64,000 nucleotides of DNA from the NCBI GenBank assembly GCA_951394405.1, contig OX596339.1, forward strand, positions 3,100,001-3,164,000. The letters run 5' to 3'. Each line of letters opens with the position of its first letter. Within the stretch, counting starts at the first letter, position 1. The translations under genes were made by a program, and so were the position numbers. Below the pieces are notes generated by a model. It was given only the letters and a program-made list of their open reading frames with translations. It ran no database searches and was not told the DNA's origin. Below are positions 44,604-55,813 of the stretch, in pieces. The stretch comes from Coprinellus micaceus (Eukaryota; Basidiomycota; Agaricomycetes; Agaricales; Psathyrellaceae).

Positions 44604-47264
44604 ATGGATCCCACCCGGTCGGGCAGCACCCAGGGTTCGCCCTTTATAAGGGGTGACATCGCCCTGGTCCCTCCATCCCCCGAACTCAACCCCTCCTCCC
44701 ATTACGGTTCCGTCCTCGATTTTCCCAACGCCCTCGGGTCTCCCAATCTCGTCGATAACAGCGGGTCCTTCCACGGGTCGCCCTTCTCCCACCACTCCGA
44801 ACTCTCCTTCGTCACCGCAGAGGGGGATCTCAGCTTCGAGCTCTTCTCCGACCACGAGGGGGTGACCGGTTTCGACAATCTCGGCTCAGCAGGCCTCCAC
44901 CATCCCGGGAGCGACTTTGACTACGATCCGCTGGATTTCGACGCACCAGGCTCCGGAAACTCACTCATGATTTACGATAACGACTACATGTCCCCCCCAC
45001 CCTTCGGGAGCCCGTCCCCAGACCAGCAAGGAGGGCGATCCGGGAGCGTGCCCTTTGACTACAGCTCACCCGCGTCGACAAACGATGACGGCAACGATCG
45101 ACGCTCCAGGGCGTCTTCAGTCTCATCGGCACACCGTGCCCAGCAGTCGGGCCAGTACTACCACTCTCCACGCCTCGATGTCGCCCAATCCTTCGAGAAC
45201 ATGACTGTTCGCTCTCCCAACTGGGGAGTCCAAGGGCTTCCCCAAACCCAGGCTCCGCAGCAGCACAAGGCGCCGTCGCCGCCACGACTTGTCATGCCTG
45301 ACGGGCACGACCAACTCCCGACCATCAACGCCCCAGACGACCTAGATGGCGGACCTCAGCTCCATATCGTCCCCGCGACGCCGATAGGCATCGGCGGTGC
45401 AAGTGGCATGGGCGCTCACTTCCAGAATCCTCTCGATAACCTCAACCAAGGTGAGTAATGCTGACTGATCTTGCGTTTCATTGCGCTCATTCGCTCAGCA
45501 GGGTCAGAAATAGCCTCAAACCAGCGATCCTGGGCCCAACCCAACCCAACGGAATCATCAGGATCCCGACAAGCATCTCCCTTCCGCTACCCAGCCAACC
45601 TCCCCGCGGATACCTCCAACAACCGCCATTCAGACTTCCTCGGCTCCGTTAACGCCAACCCCAACGCGCCTTTCCTCTTCCCACAACAGCAACGTCATCG
45701 AAGCAAGTCCGACAATGCACTTGACCCGCCGACGTGGGACAACAATTTCGTCCAACACCAATTGCAGCAGCAGCAAGGCGACAACAGTGCACTCGGACTG
45801 GACTTGGAGTCAGCGGGGAATGTAGATGACAATGGGATGAACACAGCGTCGTCTACATCCTCAGTCAATCCGAACACCTCGGCGGCGTACACGATGCAGA
45901 CATTCCAGTTCGGCGGAGGTGGCTTCCTTTCGCCCAATTCCCAGGACTTTAATGGGATGCGTCGAGCCAAGTCAGAGAATGGACAGCGTATGGGTCATAG
46001 ACAAAGTCGATCGGAGGACATTCGCGGCTTACAGCACACTGGAATGCAACTGCCACCACAGCAGCAGCAACAACAACAGTTCAACCTCCCCCACAGCAAT
46101 CCCAACAGCAACTTTGGGCACGGGCATTCATTAAGCCTCTCCGCATCCCGAGGCCAGAACCTACTTTTCCCCCCCTCCAACGAATTTGGCATGCAGCCGC
46201 AAAACCCGAACCTCCTTTCCACCAACACCCTTCCTATTCCGTCGCGAGCTTCTTCCCCTGGGCACATCCGCAGGGCGTCCTCGGGCTCCAGATCTGGCCG
46301 CGGTATTGGCGCGGAGTCGTGGTCAGCCGAATATGGAGGTCCAAACGCGAGCAGCGCGCGTGTCAGCCCCTACCCCTCGCCCAACGCCTCCCCGCGCGTT
46401 GGAGGTCGCGACCTGGACCTGGACTTGGGGCGCGAGGACCAGTACACGATCCCTGATGGGGTGCCTTCTGCTGGGTTCGAGAACGAGGTGGCGTTGAGTG
46501 GGAGGATGACGTTGAATGCGCAGGCGGCAGCGAGTGTCCATCAGGGGACGATACCGGGGATGGGCACGATGGGTGTTGGGGAGGCGCCGTCTGTTGCGGT
46601 GGTGTCGAAGCCGAACGTGACGACCCTTAGGACGGCGAATGCAAGTCACAAGAGGAGGAAGCAGGAGGCGTCGTTTGTGTGTCCGTTCCCTGGGTGTGGG
46701 AGTACATTCACGAGGAGCTTTAATTTGAAAGGTGTGTCCCCAATACCATCCCGTGGGGTGAGAAGGCTGACGGTTGCTGTAGGGCATATACGATCGCATA
46801 ACGAAGAGAAACCGTTTGTATGCCATTGGCCGGGGTGCGGGAAGGGCTTTGCGCGCCAGCACGATTGCAAGCGGCATGAACAGCTTCATACGAACTATCG
46901 TCCGTTCACATGCGAAGGGTGTAACAGACAGTTTGCGCGTATGGACGCGCTGAATCGACACTGTCAGTACCCTTCCGCTTGCCCTTGACCCCACCCATTT
47001 AAATCTATTTTGACAGTGCGATCGGAAGGCGGAACGGAATGTGCCAAGCTACAGCCCCAAGGTGGGAGCAACGCGGGAAGCACGCCGGGAAGTGCGGCGC
47101 AGAGTCCGTCGCCGCCGGATAACGCAGCGCAGCAAGGGCATCAGAGGACTAAGAGTAGACAAGAGGGTTCCCCAAATCTGCACACGGCTGAGTTGGTGTT
47201 CCAGCAGAATACAGGGTGGAACCCGATGCCAGGGGCGGGGACGGCAGTGGGGGTTAGTCTATGA
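44604..47264 (+). CDS. Crz1-like C2H2 zinc-finger transcription factor, 834 aa
   Basis: The model is join(44604..45450,45502..46731,46783..46962,47017..47264), 835 codons. The first 690 or so residues are low-complexity, Ser/Pro/Gln/Asn-rich, with a polyglutamine run (about residue 480) and repeated RxKSE/RSKSDN motifs (RRAKSENGQR, HRSKSDNALD) that look like regulatory phosphosites. The DNA-binding part has two C-x4-C-x12-H-x3-H fingers (CPFPGCGSTFTRSFNLKG then HIRSH; CHWPGCGKGFARQHDCKR then HEQLH) and a third C-x2-C-x12-H element (CEGCNRQFARMDALNRH) without a clear last His. This pattern is that of Crz1-type calcineurin-responsive factors of fungi. A definite calcineurin docking motif was not located. 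A shortened paralogue follows downstream. Confidence 0.8.
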
Positions 47265-48470
47265 TCAGCGGCGATGCGAGGGCTATGATAACCCTGATCA
47301 GCGCACGATGGGCTCTGGGGAGACGACGATTGATTGAGGTGTACCTTGGCTGGTCCAGTGGTATGGCTCTTTTGTTCCCCTCGGTCCCGGCTCTTTCAAC
47401 CCCCATTAACCAGCCAGTCTTCGTCTGGTTCCAGTATCGCCCTTCCCTCTCCCTCTCGCTTATCTTCTTCGCTTTCTCTTCGTGTATGACTTTGCTTCTT
47501 TGTTTGGCAGCGCTCCTCATGCTTTCTGTTTAGCTTCGTTTCGCGGCGCTGCTCGCTCTTGCTTTTCTCCTTACCTTGACGCTTTACTTGACTTGACTTC
47601 GCTTCTTTCGATCGCTGTTTGCTTCGCTTCTCTTATCTATTTCGACCTTCTGTGTTTTCGGTGCTTCGATTTGGCCGTCGTCTGTTATTATGCTTTGCTT
47701 GTTTGGCTGAGTTGTGACGTACACGTTATACATGCCGTTGCTCTCCTTTCCTATCCCTTTTCTCCCTTTCTTTTTTCGTCGCTCTCGACTCCTCCACCGT
47801 TTCGCTGTTCCTCTCTCGCTCGTTCTTGATTATTATGCACGGACTATGGTAGCACATTCTTATCGATTGGTTTGAATGAATTGGATCTATATATCCTCTT
47901 CCTCCGAGTTAACCTTAAAGCTTTAACGTTCACTGTTCACTGTCCTTCAATGTCCTTCAACGTCTTCCGTCATTCAGTCCTATCCCCTTCCTTGCTCTTG
48001 CTCTTGCTTTCACCCAACCCCTTCTCTTCCCTGGGTTTTCAGTTCAAAGGTGGCAGACGTATCCAATGGACTGTAACTGACGACAAACCTAATGTATAAA
48101 TAGATGCTCTTGAAGTTTCCGAAATATTTTTTGTTCTTCCCTCCGCTGGCGCTTGGACATCACGACGAAGCGTGCACAGCTTCAGAACACTCGTTCTCAA
48201 ACGCGATGGGGGAAGGCTGTAAAGTGCACGTGGGATTCGAGGGGCTACGCAGTCCCCTAATTACTTCTCTTTCTCACCCTGTAACCTACTATCCCAAACC
48301 TTTCCAGCACCTGCCCCCGACGATGCAAGCCCGGTCCAGGTAATCATCTCCCTCCTAGCCAGTTCTACATGTGACGAGGGTACCATATCGTAAGGGAGAG
48401 CATATTTAGTCAGTCGCAACCGGAGGGCGACTCTCTCCGACGCCAAATTGTCGACAAAGCTCCGGCGGTC
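47265..48470. other. pyrimidine-rich intergenic region
   Basis: From about 47390 to 47830 the plus strand is strongly C/T-biased with many CTTCG, TTCGC and CTCTC words. This is probably the 3' untranslated region of the zinc-finger gene or the leader of its paralogue. A short direct repeat TGTCCTTCAA occurs twice at 47940-47960. No ORF is convincing. Confidence 0.45.
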
Positions 48471-48476
48471 GGTGGT

Positions 48477-49262
48477 GTGCTTTATTCCCTTAATTCTGAG
48501 AATCCATTACGGTCTAACGAAGCGGGCTCGGATACCTTGGCCTCAGCGCCCCCCTCCCAGCCCCATGAGCTGCCCTTCGTTTCCGAGGACTCTTGCCACC
48601 ACCGTGAGGGTGCGGCGAGCTTTGACGATCGCGGCCCTCCAGGCCTCCAACTAGCGAGCATCTTGGACTACAATCCGTTCAAAGATGTAGACCCTCCACA
48701 TTCCGCACCCTCGAGCTCGTGCATGGCTTACCCCGATAACGACTTATTGTCGCCCCCGCCTGTTGCAGTACCACCAAGCCCGAATGTGGTGAATCCGCGG
48801 ACGGTAAATGCGAGTCATACAAGGTGCCGTCGGGCGGCGACGTTTCTGTGCCCGTTCCCCGGGTGCGGAAGTACGTTTACGAGGTCCCTCCATTTGAAAG
48901 GTGTGTTTCCCTCGCTCCTTCTATATTGCTTTGTCGGATTGGAGTTGATGTTCGGGGTAGGACATATACGATCACACAATAAGGAGAAACCGTTCGAGTG
49001 CCCCTGGCCGGGGTGCGAGGAGCGCTTTGTGCGCCAGCAAGATTTCCGGGAGCACGAGCAGCTTCACACAAACTCCCGTTCATGCGTATGCGAAGCGTGC
49101 AATCGACAATTTGCGCACATGGATGGACTGCACCAACATTGTAAGTTTACTCAGCCCGGGGCTTATTCTCCCGACTAACACCGTGGTGTCGCAGTAATTT
49201 CAACTGATATCGGAGCGGGTACCAGGTCGTTGACTCAAAATGCTGCTAGAGAGGAAGAGTGA
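48477..49262 (+). CDS. shortened paralogue of the Crz1-like factor, no ATG found
   Basis: Exons 48477..48900, 48961..49140 and 49195..49262 close in phase (224 codons counting the stop). The second exon is 180 nt, the same as the matching exon of the upstream gene, and both flanking introns sit at the same codons. Finger 1 reads CPFPGCGSTFTRSLHLKG then HIRSH. Finger 2 reads CPWPGCEERFVRQQDFRE then HEQLH. The third element is CEACNRQFAHMDGLHQH. The N-terminal part aligns with an internal block of the long gene (ELPFVSEDS with ELSFVTAEG; DNDLLSPPP with DNDYMSPPP), and about 450 low-complexity residues are missing. The frame is open upstream to a TGA at 48372 without any ATG, so the start is missing, non-AUG or in an unseen exon. 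Confidence 0.6.
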
Positions 49263-49469
49263 GCGCTAGTGAGCATCGCGAGATCAGTGTCGCCGCAAAG
49301 GTATGAGCCGATATCATTCCAAAATAAGCGATATGCTTCTGATACACTTCAACTAGTACTATGTAGTCTACGAGTAGGTGCGGAGATTTCAAGCATATGA
49401 GAATATCTATTATGGTTCCAAAGATGTTGCTCTGGAGCTAACAGTGCTCCTATTCATTCCAACATCGTA

Positions 49470-50608
49470 TTAACTCAACAACCTCTGTCGTTCACTGTCG
49501 GTATCATCCCCGGTCAGCCTGACATTCACCGCTGTTGTCTTGAACAGGCCCTTCAACCATGGCCAGAATGCTTTCAAGTTCAACCCAAAAGCAACTCTTT
49601 CCGTGATACCTTGGCTCTGGTCAATAATCCTCTCTCCCCGTATCCGATGCTCGTTATCCACCGCCACGAGCATCGCACTGAACGTTGTGAAGATGGTCGC
49701 CATCGTCGTACTCGCAGTGATCATGAACATGATGATCATCTGTAGCTTAGCCGCTTGTTGAACGGACGACCCACCCAGGATGGCTCCGGTCATCATTCCT
49801 GGGATGGCAATAATCCCGAGCACCGACATATTGTTAATGGGGTGCGTGAGGGCAAGCCGGAGGGCTTCGACGGCGATGGGCTGGCAGGCTTCCATCCGCG
49901 TTGCACCAAAAGCGAGGTAGATTTCGACTTTGTCCCGGTTCTCGACGAGTTCTTTGAGGACGTAGCTTACGGCGATAACGATGCCGGATATCGTCGAGCC
50001 GCAGAGCATGCCGACGATAGGAACTGAGTGGGGGTTTGGTAGAGAGTCAAAGGAGGGAATAGGGGTACGCACTGAATTGGTAGGGAGTCCAGAATGGCTT
50101 GACCTCCATAGCGAAGCGTGTCCCGATGAAAGAGACGGGAATGGTGGAGCCAAGCATAGCGATTAGTACAGCAATGAACTAAATAAAGGTGAGCCGTGTC
50201 CTCTTACACGGAACGACGTCACGCACCATATATTGAAAACGACGCTTAGATTTGTTGACAACAGTCTCGAATGTCCCTAAGAAATTGAGCACGACTATGA
50301 CGCGATGGAGTGTGAGCTTATGCCCCGTCCAGACAGACGGAATGCCACCCACAAGCAATACCGCACACAAGCCATGGGTTCTTGGTCTCAAACACCTTTT
50401 GCAGCAGGGTAGCGACGACAGCCAGCTGTCCCGTACAACGCATTGCCGCGATGAAGAGCGAGGCACTTAGCCCTAGCCTGAACACGCTGGAAATGCCGAT
50501 GTCGAAGAGGATGAACCCCAGCGCGATAGACACGTTGGGCACCCATTGCAGCTCCGGTTCTCCAGCGCCCCTGAGCTGCGCTGCCATGAATGTGTTCTCG
50601 TAGTCCAT
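49470..50608 (-). CDS. UPF0014/FetB-like membrane protein, 327 aa
   Basis: The model is complement(join(49470..50023,50073..50178,50227..50294,50353..50608)), 328 codons. Several hydrophobic segments are visible: VSIALGFILFDIGISSVF, FVLNFLGTF, FIAVLIAMLGSTIPVSFIG, MLCGSTISGIVIAVSYVL, a loop with LAFGATRMEA, then MSVLGIIAIPGMMTGAILGG and MIIMFMITASTTMATIFTTF. The signature YLAFGATRMEA and IPGMMTGAILGG match the FetB (YbbM) permease family. In bacteria that family pairs with an ABC ATPase for iron export, and in plants it includes STAR2/ALS3-type proteins. Fungal members are known only as UPF0014; a partner ATPase is not visible here. The tail is cytoplasmic and polar (DDTDSERQRLLS). Confidence 0.8.
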
Positions 50609-51703
50609 TGTGGTATCTTGGGTTAGGCGCTGAAGCGTCTTTTTGACAGTGTCCGAGTGGAGTGGAGTGGTGACGACAGGGGCGTCGGGGTGTTCTCAGG
50701 CACCAGAGACTACGGGGCGGAGTGGTAGCGGAAGCCCAGTGGCAGAATTGACAGCTGGGGTGGCTGGGGCGACTAGAAGGCTTTAGGTAAACCTTTATAG
50801 AGCCATGGTCAATGGAAGATAAGAGAAAAAAGCAAGGGAGATTGGTGTCGTACTAACCCCGCGGTCGCGTGTTTCTCCCAGACCTTTCCTGTTCCCACGT
50901 CGCCTCCACGAAGCGTCCTTCCTCCACGCAAAAGACCCGAATTTCTTTGTGTTCTGGAAGCCCGCAAACAGGGTCTCTGCCATAACTCTGTCAGCGAAAT
51001 AGGCGAAGGTGAACGTGTACTTTGGATTGAGCTGGGGTTTGGGGGTACTTCGAATGAGAAATGCAACGGATCCGATTGGCGCAAGGCCTCATTGCATCAT
51101 CTGTTTTGTTAGCTCCGGTGGGCATGGGCGCTTATGGGTGCCAGGCCATTCGCTTCCGTTAGCGCGGCCTGCGCGCGCGGGGTCACGCTCTCGGAACTCC
51201 CCCATTTTCTGCGGCCGCCACGGTACCCCTAGCGCCTGTTCTTGCTCGAGGAGAAGGGCGCCTAGGCTTCTGAATAGAGTGTCAGGAAAAGGAATCCTCC
51301 AAGCTAAATGGGGCTTTTCAATGGTCCCGATCCATGAGTCCGACTGGGATTGGCCACGGGATAAGCTCTCGCTTCGAGAATCCGGCAACGAGGCAATAGA
51401 AGGCTCAGGTGAACCCTACCTCCATCTCCTTCCCTGGGTATGGACATTCCGGGAAGGACCCTGGTCATATAAGCACTGCACTTGAATTCAATGGTTGCCG
51501 GTTATAGCAATCCGTTGGTTCGGATACCGGCCGTCGGTACATGCTTGTGGGCGCATGGCTCCTCTTATGTGGGTGAGGTCGTATGAAATGTAACACACAT
51601 TCACTTGCTGAGTTGTATCGACACTTCATGACAGCGGGAAGATTGTGTTGCAGAGTCCCCTTCACGAAGTAGGCATTCGTCACACGACAGGGGGAAAATA
51701 AAC
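50609..51703. other. intergenic region
   Basis: Promoter of the FetB-like gene and beyond. A minus-strand open stretch at 51388-51089 (FPDTLFRSLGALLLEQEQ) has a codon-like look but no start or splice partner that I can support. Confidence 0.35.
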
Positions 51704-52217
51704 TCAGTAGTTAGGGGCTAGATTGGCCCGAAGCCCCACCCGAATGTTAATTTCCTCGAGCCCCATATCTGGACACGCTTCTATCGAGTTGCCTCCAGCA
51801 TCCGGAAATTTGAAGTCATTTCCGAGAGCACCGAGATTCCAGGGAGTTACTAAGTCGGGAGCTGCCCGAACGGACGCGCCCGTCGCCCGATGATAGATTC
51901 CCGAATGACTGTCGAGGTTGGCAGTGGGTCTGTAGCTTCTGTCGTTGCTGAAGAGAAGCCATGTCAGCCACTAATTATAGCAAGGATTTTGATTGGCGCC
52001 AAGGGCGTACTTTGATCGGGAGCGAGGTTGATCAAGCGAAATACCGCCCCTGCCCCTGCCGGGGCTGCTAACACTGATGGAGCTGCTGAAACATACATTA
52101 TTTCGTCAGAAGAGCGTTGTGAAGAAAAATTCAACAGGCTGGCATACCTCCAGACACTACCCAGAGGATAAACAACCACAGGATGGGAGCCGCAAGTCCG
52201 CGAGAATAGGAACGCAT
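51704..52217 (-). CDS. small secreted protein 1, 96 aa
   Basis: The model is complement(join(51704..51849,52011..52085,52148..52217)). The signal-peptide-like start (GLAAPILWLFILWVVSG) is followed by AGAVFRLINLAPDQ at the exon 2/3 junction, then ITPWNLGALGNDFKFPDAGG and a C-terminal NIRVGLRANLAPNY. Only one Cys lies outside the leader, so it is not a disulfide-rich effector. The last intron is 161 nt, unusually long for this genome. It is the first of three tandem paralogues on this strand. Function is unknown; extracellular location is inferred from the leader. Confidence 0.55.
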
Positions 52218-52488
52218 GTTAAAGCCTCACAACCGTCCAGGGAACTTGGTAGCTGGGGTACTTGGGCTTGCAGTACAAATCCCCTCGCCTTTATAGCTGC
52301 GCGGATATTAAGCGACGCACGTATCGCCGGGCTCAGGCGGGGTCCGCGTATCATTCTACCTTTGGACAGATGCGACCAATCTGGCGCCCATAAAGCGATC
52401 TTATCGTTCAATTCCATTGCGAGTAGATGGGAATGAATCAACTCAGTAACGGTATCCTCGAATCTCGGGTTCACACCTTTTTAATCCC

Positions 52489-52920
52489 CTACCACTCAAT
52501 AATGTCGATTCCAAGAAGTCTCAGGAACATGAAAGAGGGAGAAGAGAACATATTTGTATATGATGCACCGGGCTCAGACAAGTTCAGGAATCCTGGTTCG
52601 GAGGTAGCAAATTTGATAGACAGTGGCAATTCTTCAGGGTGCGACGCTGGTTGTGACTATATCAGGTAGGAGGATTAGCGAACCTGTTCCCGTGGAAATG
52701 CTGTAGCGGAGCTTCCAACCTTGGTCGGGGGCGGGGTTTCCAAAACGGTAAACACCATAATATCTTGGAGGTAACTCTGAGACGGAGTACGACGAGACCT
52801 TTTTGGATTATACCACTGGGGTAGAGTTAGACCCCCGCACTCACCTACTGGCAGAGCCAACACGAGAGCACATAAGGCGAGGATGGAGAATGCCAACTTG
52901 GATACGCCAACTGGCTTCAT
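52489..52920 (-). CDS. small secreted protein 2, 96 aa
   Basis: The model is complement(join(52489..52646,52720..52776,52845..52920)). The leader is LAFSILALCALVLALPV; exon 2 reads ELPPRYYGVYRFGNPAPDQ and ends at the same APDQ junction as its neighbours. Exon 3 reads ASHPEELPLSIKFATSEP and ends LLGIDIIEW. The total of 291 nt equals that of secreted protein 1. The acceptor for exon 3 was chosen because it opens a 52-codon frame; an acceptor 15 bases upstream would give an early stop. Confidence 0.5.
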
Positions 52921-53452
52921 TATCGTTGTGACCGGTCAAGGTGGTACGCTTGATTGTGTGTAAAGGGATTGGGAGATGGGGTATTCCTCAAATCCACAGA
53001 CAGTCCGTCTTATCCTTGTAGAAATATTCGGAGAATTGCTGACTCCCTTGAGTCCCACTGCCCTCCGGTTCTCACAGGTATACCGTGAAGTTCAACAGAG
53101 AGGAGTAACGGCGGTGATTCCGCCAGACAGTCGATGCGATCTCAATGCGCGACACCTAATATATCTATTCGAAGCACTGCGAAGGTTGGTAATGGGAGTC
53201 GGAGCTCGACGACATCGTTTTTGAATGTGAGCGGTAGTTAGCGAGAACCCGAAAAATCGAAATAGTTGGGGAAGCATTAGACAGACAATTTATTGTGCGA
53301 CACGTCTTCAGGTAAGGAAAACACAGCCTGCATATGCATCGACCTGTCGAAGCCTTGTGACGGCTTCCTCGCTACCGAAGCCCTGTCGGTGTTTGCCGGG
53401 CGCTTATTTACGCGAAATGATGGCAATGCGTTGAGCTCCCTCCCATCCCGTT

Positions 53453-53891
53453 CTAGTAATCTGGGGCAGGAACAGCTCGGACTATTCAAATAGGAATGGC
53501 CAGCTTTAGAGGAATGGACAATTGACAGAGACGACGCCGAATGGCCACGAGACTCACCCTTCGTGTTCCATCGGATATTCCAATCCACATCGCGGGGCGA
53601 TACGTCGGTCACTACGTGGGGTCAAGAAGTTCAAAAGCCACTTCGACGCCCGATGATGGTTTCTCGTATACCTGTCGGCGCTGGGGGGTCTGCGTTTGTC
53701 GATTTAGCTGATGATAGTGCGGACGTATGTCCGTCAGTCGCTCGTGAGGGCGAAGCTTACAGAGGGCCACGCGTACCTTGATCAGGTGCAGTATTGCCTA
53801 AGCGGTAGACCAGAGCTGGAGAGCCTGAAACGCGGGAAGCAAGGATCCCGATCAGGAGAGAGATGACGAATGATGAGGAGAGCTTGGTCAT
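53453..53891 (-). CDS. small secreted protein 3, 65 aa
   Basis: The model is complement(join(53453..53481,53558..53611,53777..53891)). The leader FVISLLIGILASRVSG is followed by SPALVYRLGNTAPDQ at the first junction. Then VTDVSPRDVDWNIRWNTK and a short last exon VRAVPAPDY, which matches the end of secreted protein 1 (LRANLAPNY). There is no intron between leader and APDQ motif, unlike the other two. The first intron is 165 nt. Chosen junctions all close in phase. Confidence 0.5.
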
Positions 53892-54664
53892 AGTGAGCCC
53901 GATGAGTGATTGAAGCGAGGAAAATGTATTCTGAGAAAGAGAAGGGTGACAATGCTTGGCCCTTTATACAGCGCGCTGCGGGGAGATGGGTATCGCAACA
54001 GCTATGCCCTCACCCCCTGATGCAAGACACTGTAAGTATCAGGTACCTGGTGTAATCGGATTTAGTAAATCCCATCCAGGTCGTTTATTGCGAGCCTTTG
54101 TAGATCTAGTCACCATAGCGCATTCCCACAAGCGACAAAGATCTACAACAGCCATCCGCGAACATCACCGGGCAATCACCAAGCCTCGCTGATCGCGTGT
54201 GCTCAGGCACAAGGGAGGTGATAAACCGTCCTGACCATGTCCAATACCACAGCAATACGAATGATGTGTTGTCGTAGGTGGTGGCTGGTGAGGTCATGAC
54301 GCAATGAATCCTTGAATGATTTCGATGCATATCCCGCTCTTCAGCACTAGCGACCGCAGTTACAAAGCTTACAAATTTCCAACAGTATCAGGTCAAGTAC
54401 ACTCTCGAGGAGGACGATGTCTATGTTCCAGCAAACCTACCCGTTCACGTATTGGTACTTTTGCCAGGCCGGACCCTGGAACGACCTTCTTCTGAACGAT
54501 CCTCGGGGTTCGGCCAGGATCCGATCTTGTTCGAACCTGATTCGCATCGCTTTTGTAGCTGGTCAGAACATTCGTTGTGCTATGATTGACAAAACTGGGT
54601 AGATGAAAAGCAAATACAGTCGTAACTCGGACACTTGAGGCCGTCCGCGAACACTTCAATCTCC
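53892..54664. other. intergenic region
   Basis: Promoter side of secreted protein 3 (TATA-like CTTTATACAG near 53961) and 3' side of the next gene. No gene recognised. Confidence 0.4.
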
Positions 54665-55426
54665 TCACTCAACCAGCTTCCTTGCCAAAGCCGCGGCCCT
54701 CGCATTCTCAAAGTGTTCTCGCGCAAGGCTCCTTCCCATCTTCAACCCCGGAGCCCTCGCCAATGCCTCCCTCGAAAGCATCCTCTCCGTCTCCGTCTTA
54801 CCCCCCACATCCTCCACCACATCCTCAATCTCTTCCCTTGCCGTCACCTCCGGCTCCAACGGGATCCCCGTCCCCACGTCCATCGGCCTCCACCCCTTCT
54901 CAAACCACCTCGCCGTCGCACTTGCGCTCCCCACTTGCTCAACAAACCCCACACCCTCTTTGTTCCCCCTCCCAGTATACCTCGGTTTCATCTGGGTAAC
55001 ACCGTTCTCAGCACTGGCTGCATCCAATGGGCTGCCCGAACCACGGAGCCTCACCTCCCGTCCCCCTTCCGCACTCACGTACTGGGGGTCCAGCTTGTTG
55101 CGACTCTCGGCGTCGAGGACGATACCCTGGCTGAAGGTGTTAATGACGTAGCGGTCGAGCGTGTTGGGGAAATGCCTTGGGGGGCCGTTAGAGTTGGTTT
55201 CGGGGGAGGGGGAGGTGGGAGGGGGTGGGCCGTTGGTTTTCTGGGCCGTCCATTCGGGCGCTGGAGGGATCCGGGAGGACTGTGCGACGCGAATTCCTCG
55301 GTTTTGTTGGTGATAGAGCGTTCCGATTATGGTAGCAGATTTGGTGGGGCGCCCCGTGCGTGAGATGGCGTAAATTGAGCCTTGCCTCGCCGCAATTCGA
55401 GCAAGGTTCTGGTTGCTTGTGATCAT
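54665..55426 (-). CDS. hypothetical protein, single exon, 253 aa
   Basis: An uninterrupted frame from the ATG at 55426 to the stop at 54665. The N terminus MITSNQNLARIAARQGSIYA is amphipathic and basic with no acidic residue in the first 40, compatible with a mitochondrial presequence. A Pro-rich stretch (NGPPPPTSPSPETNSNGPP) and an acidic-helical segment (VTAREEIEDVVEDVGG) follow, then an Ala/Arg-rich C-terminal helix (EHFENARAAALARKLVE). No domain is recognised; function unknown. Confidence 0.6.
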   Translation of the reverse strand: MITSNQNLARIAARQGSIYAISRTGRPTKSATIIGTLYHQQNRGIRVAQSSRIPPAPEWTAQKTNGPPPPTSPSPETNSNGPPRHFPNTLDRYVINTFSQGIVLDAESRNKLDPQYVSAEGGREVRLRGSGSPLDAASAENGVTQMKPRYTGRGNKEGVGFVEQVGSASATARWFEKGWRPMDVGTGIPLEPEVTAREEIEDVVEDVGGKTETERMLSREALARAPGLKMGRSLAREHFENARAAALARKLVE

Positions 55427-55813
55427 GGTTGAGGTGGTAACAGAATGAGGGTTTTAGTCAGGCGACGCGAGGTCAAAGAGGACGCGTAGATAACGAAAGA
55501 GCAGCTGAGACCTTGGGGAACTCGGCATTGAGATACAGTACTGGATGTGAGACCTCACCTGCCACCGAAGTGACGTTGAGCAGCGATCGCATGGCAATTT
55601 GGGTCTATGATTTGGAGCATTGCGCAATATCCGAGTTGAATTGTGACGGAGGCGCGTGTGCTCAGCCTGCTGGGATTCAGGTTCAAGTTGACGGTTGGAT
55701 GGGGCTTGGGCGTTGGTGAGTGTGAGGGGCATAGTCTATCTGTCGTGTTTGCATTGACTTGAATCATAACATTCGTACCGGGGTCGTATCTATCAGCTTC
55801 TAGCAATATAGAG

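Noticed and set aside
46323..46994. Long minus-strand ORF opposite the Crz1-like zinc fingers
   Set aside because: The plus strand carries a complete spliced zinc-finger gene; the minus ORF is Arg/His-rich with no domain.
54635..55363. Plus-strand Pro/His/Leu-rich ORF of 242 codons
   Set aside because: It overlaps the 253-aa minus-strand gene, whose composition is more protein-like and which starts at an ATG.
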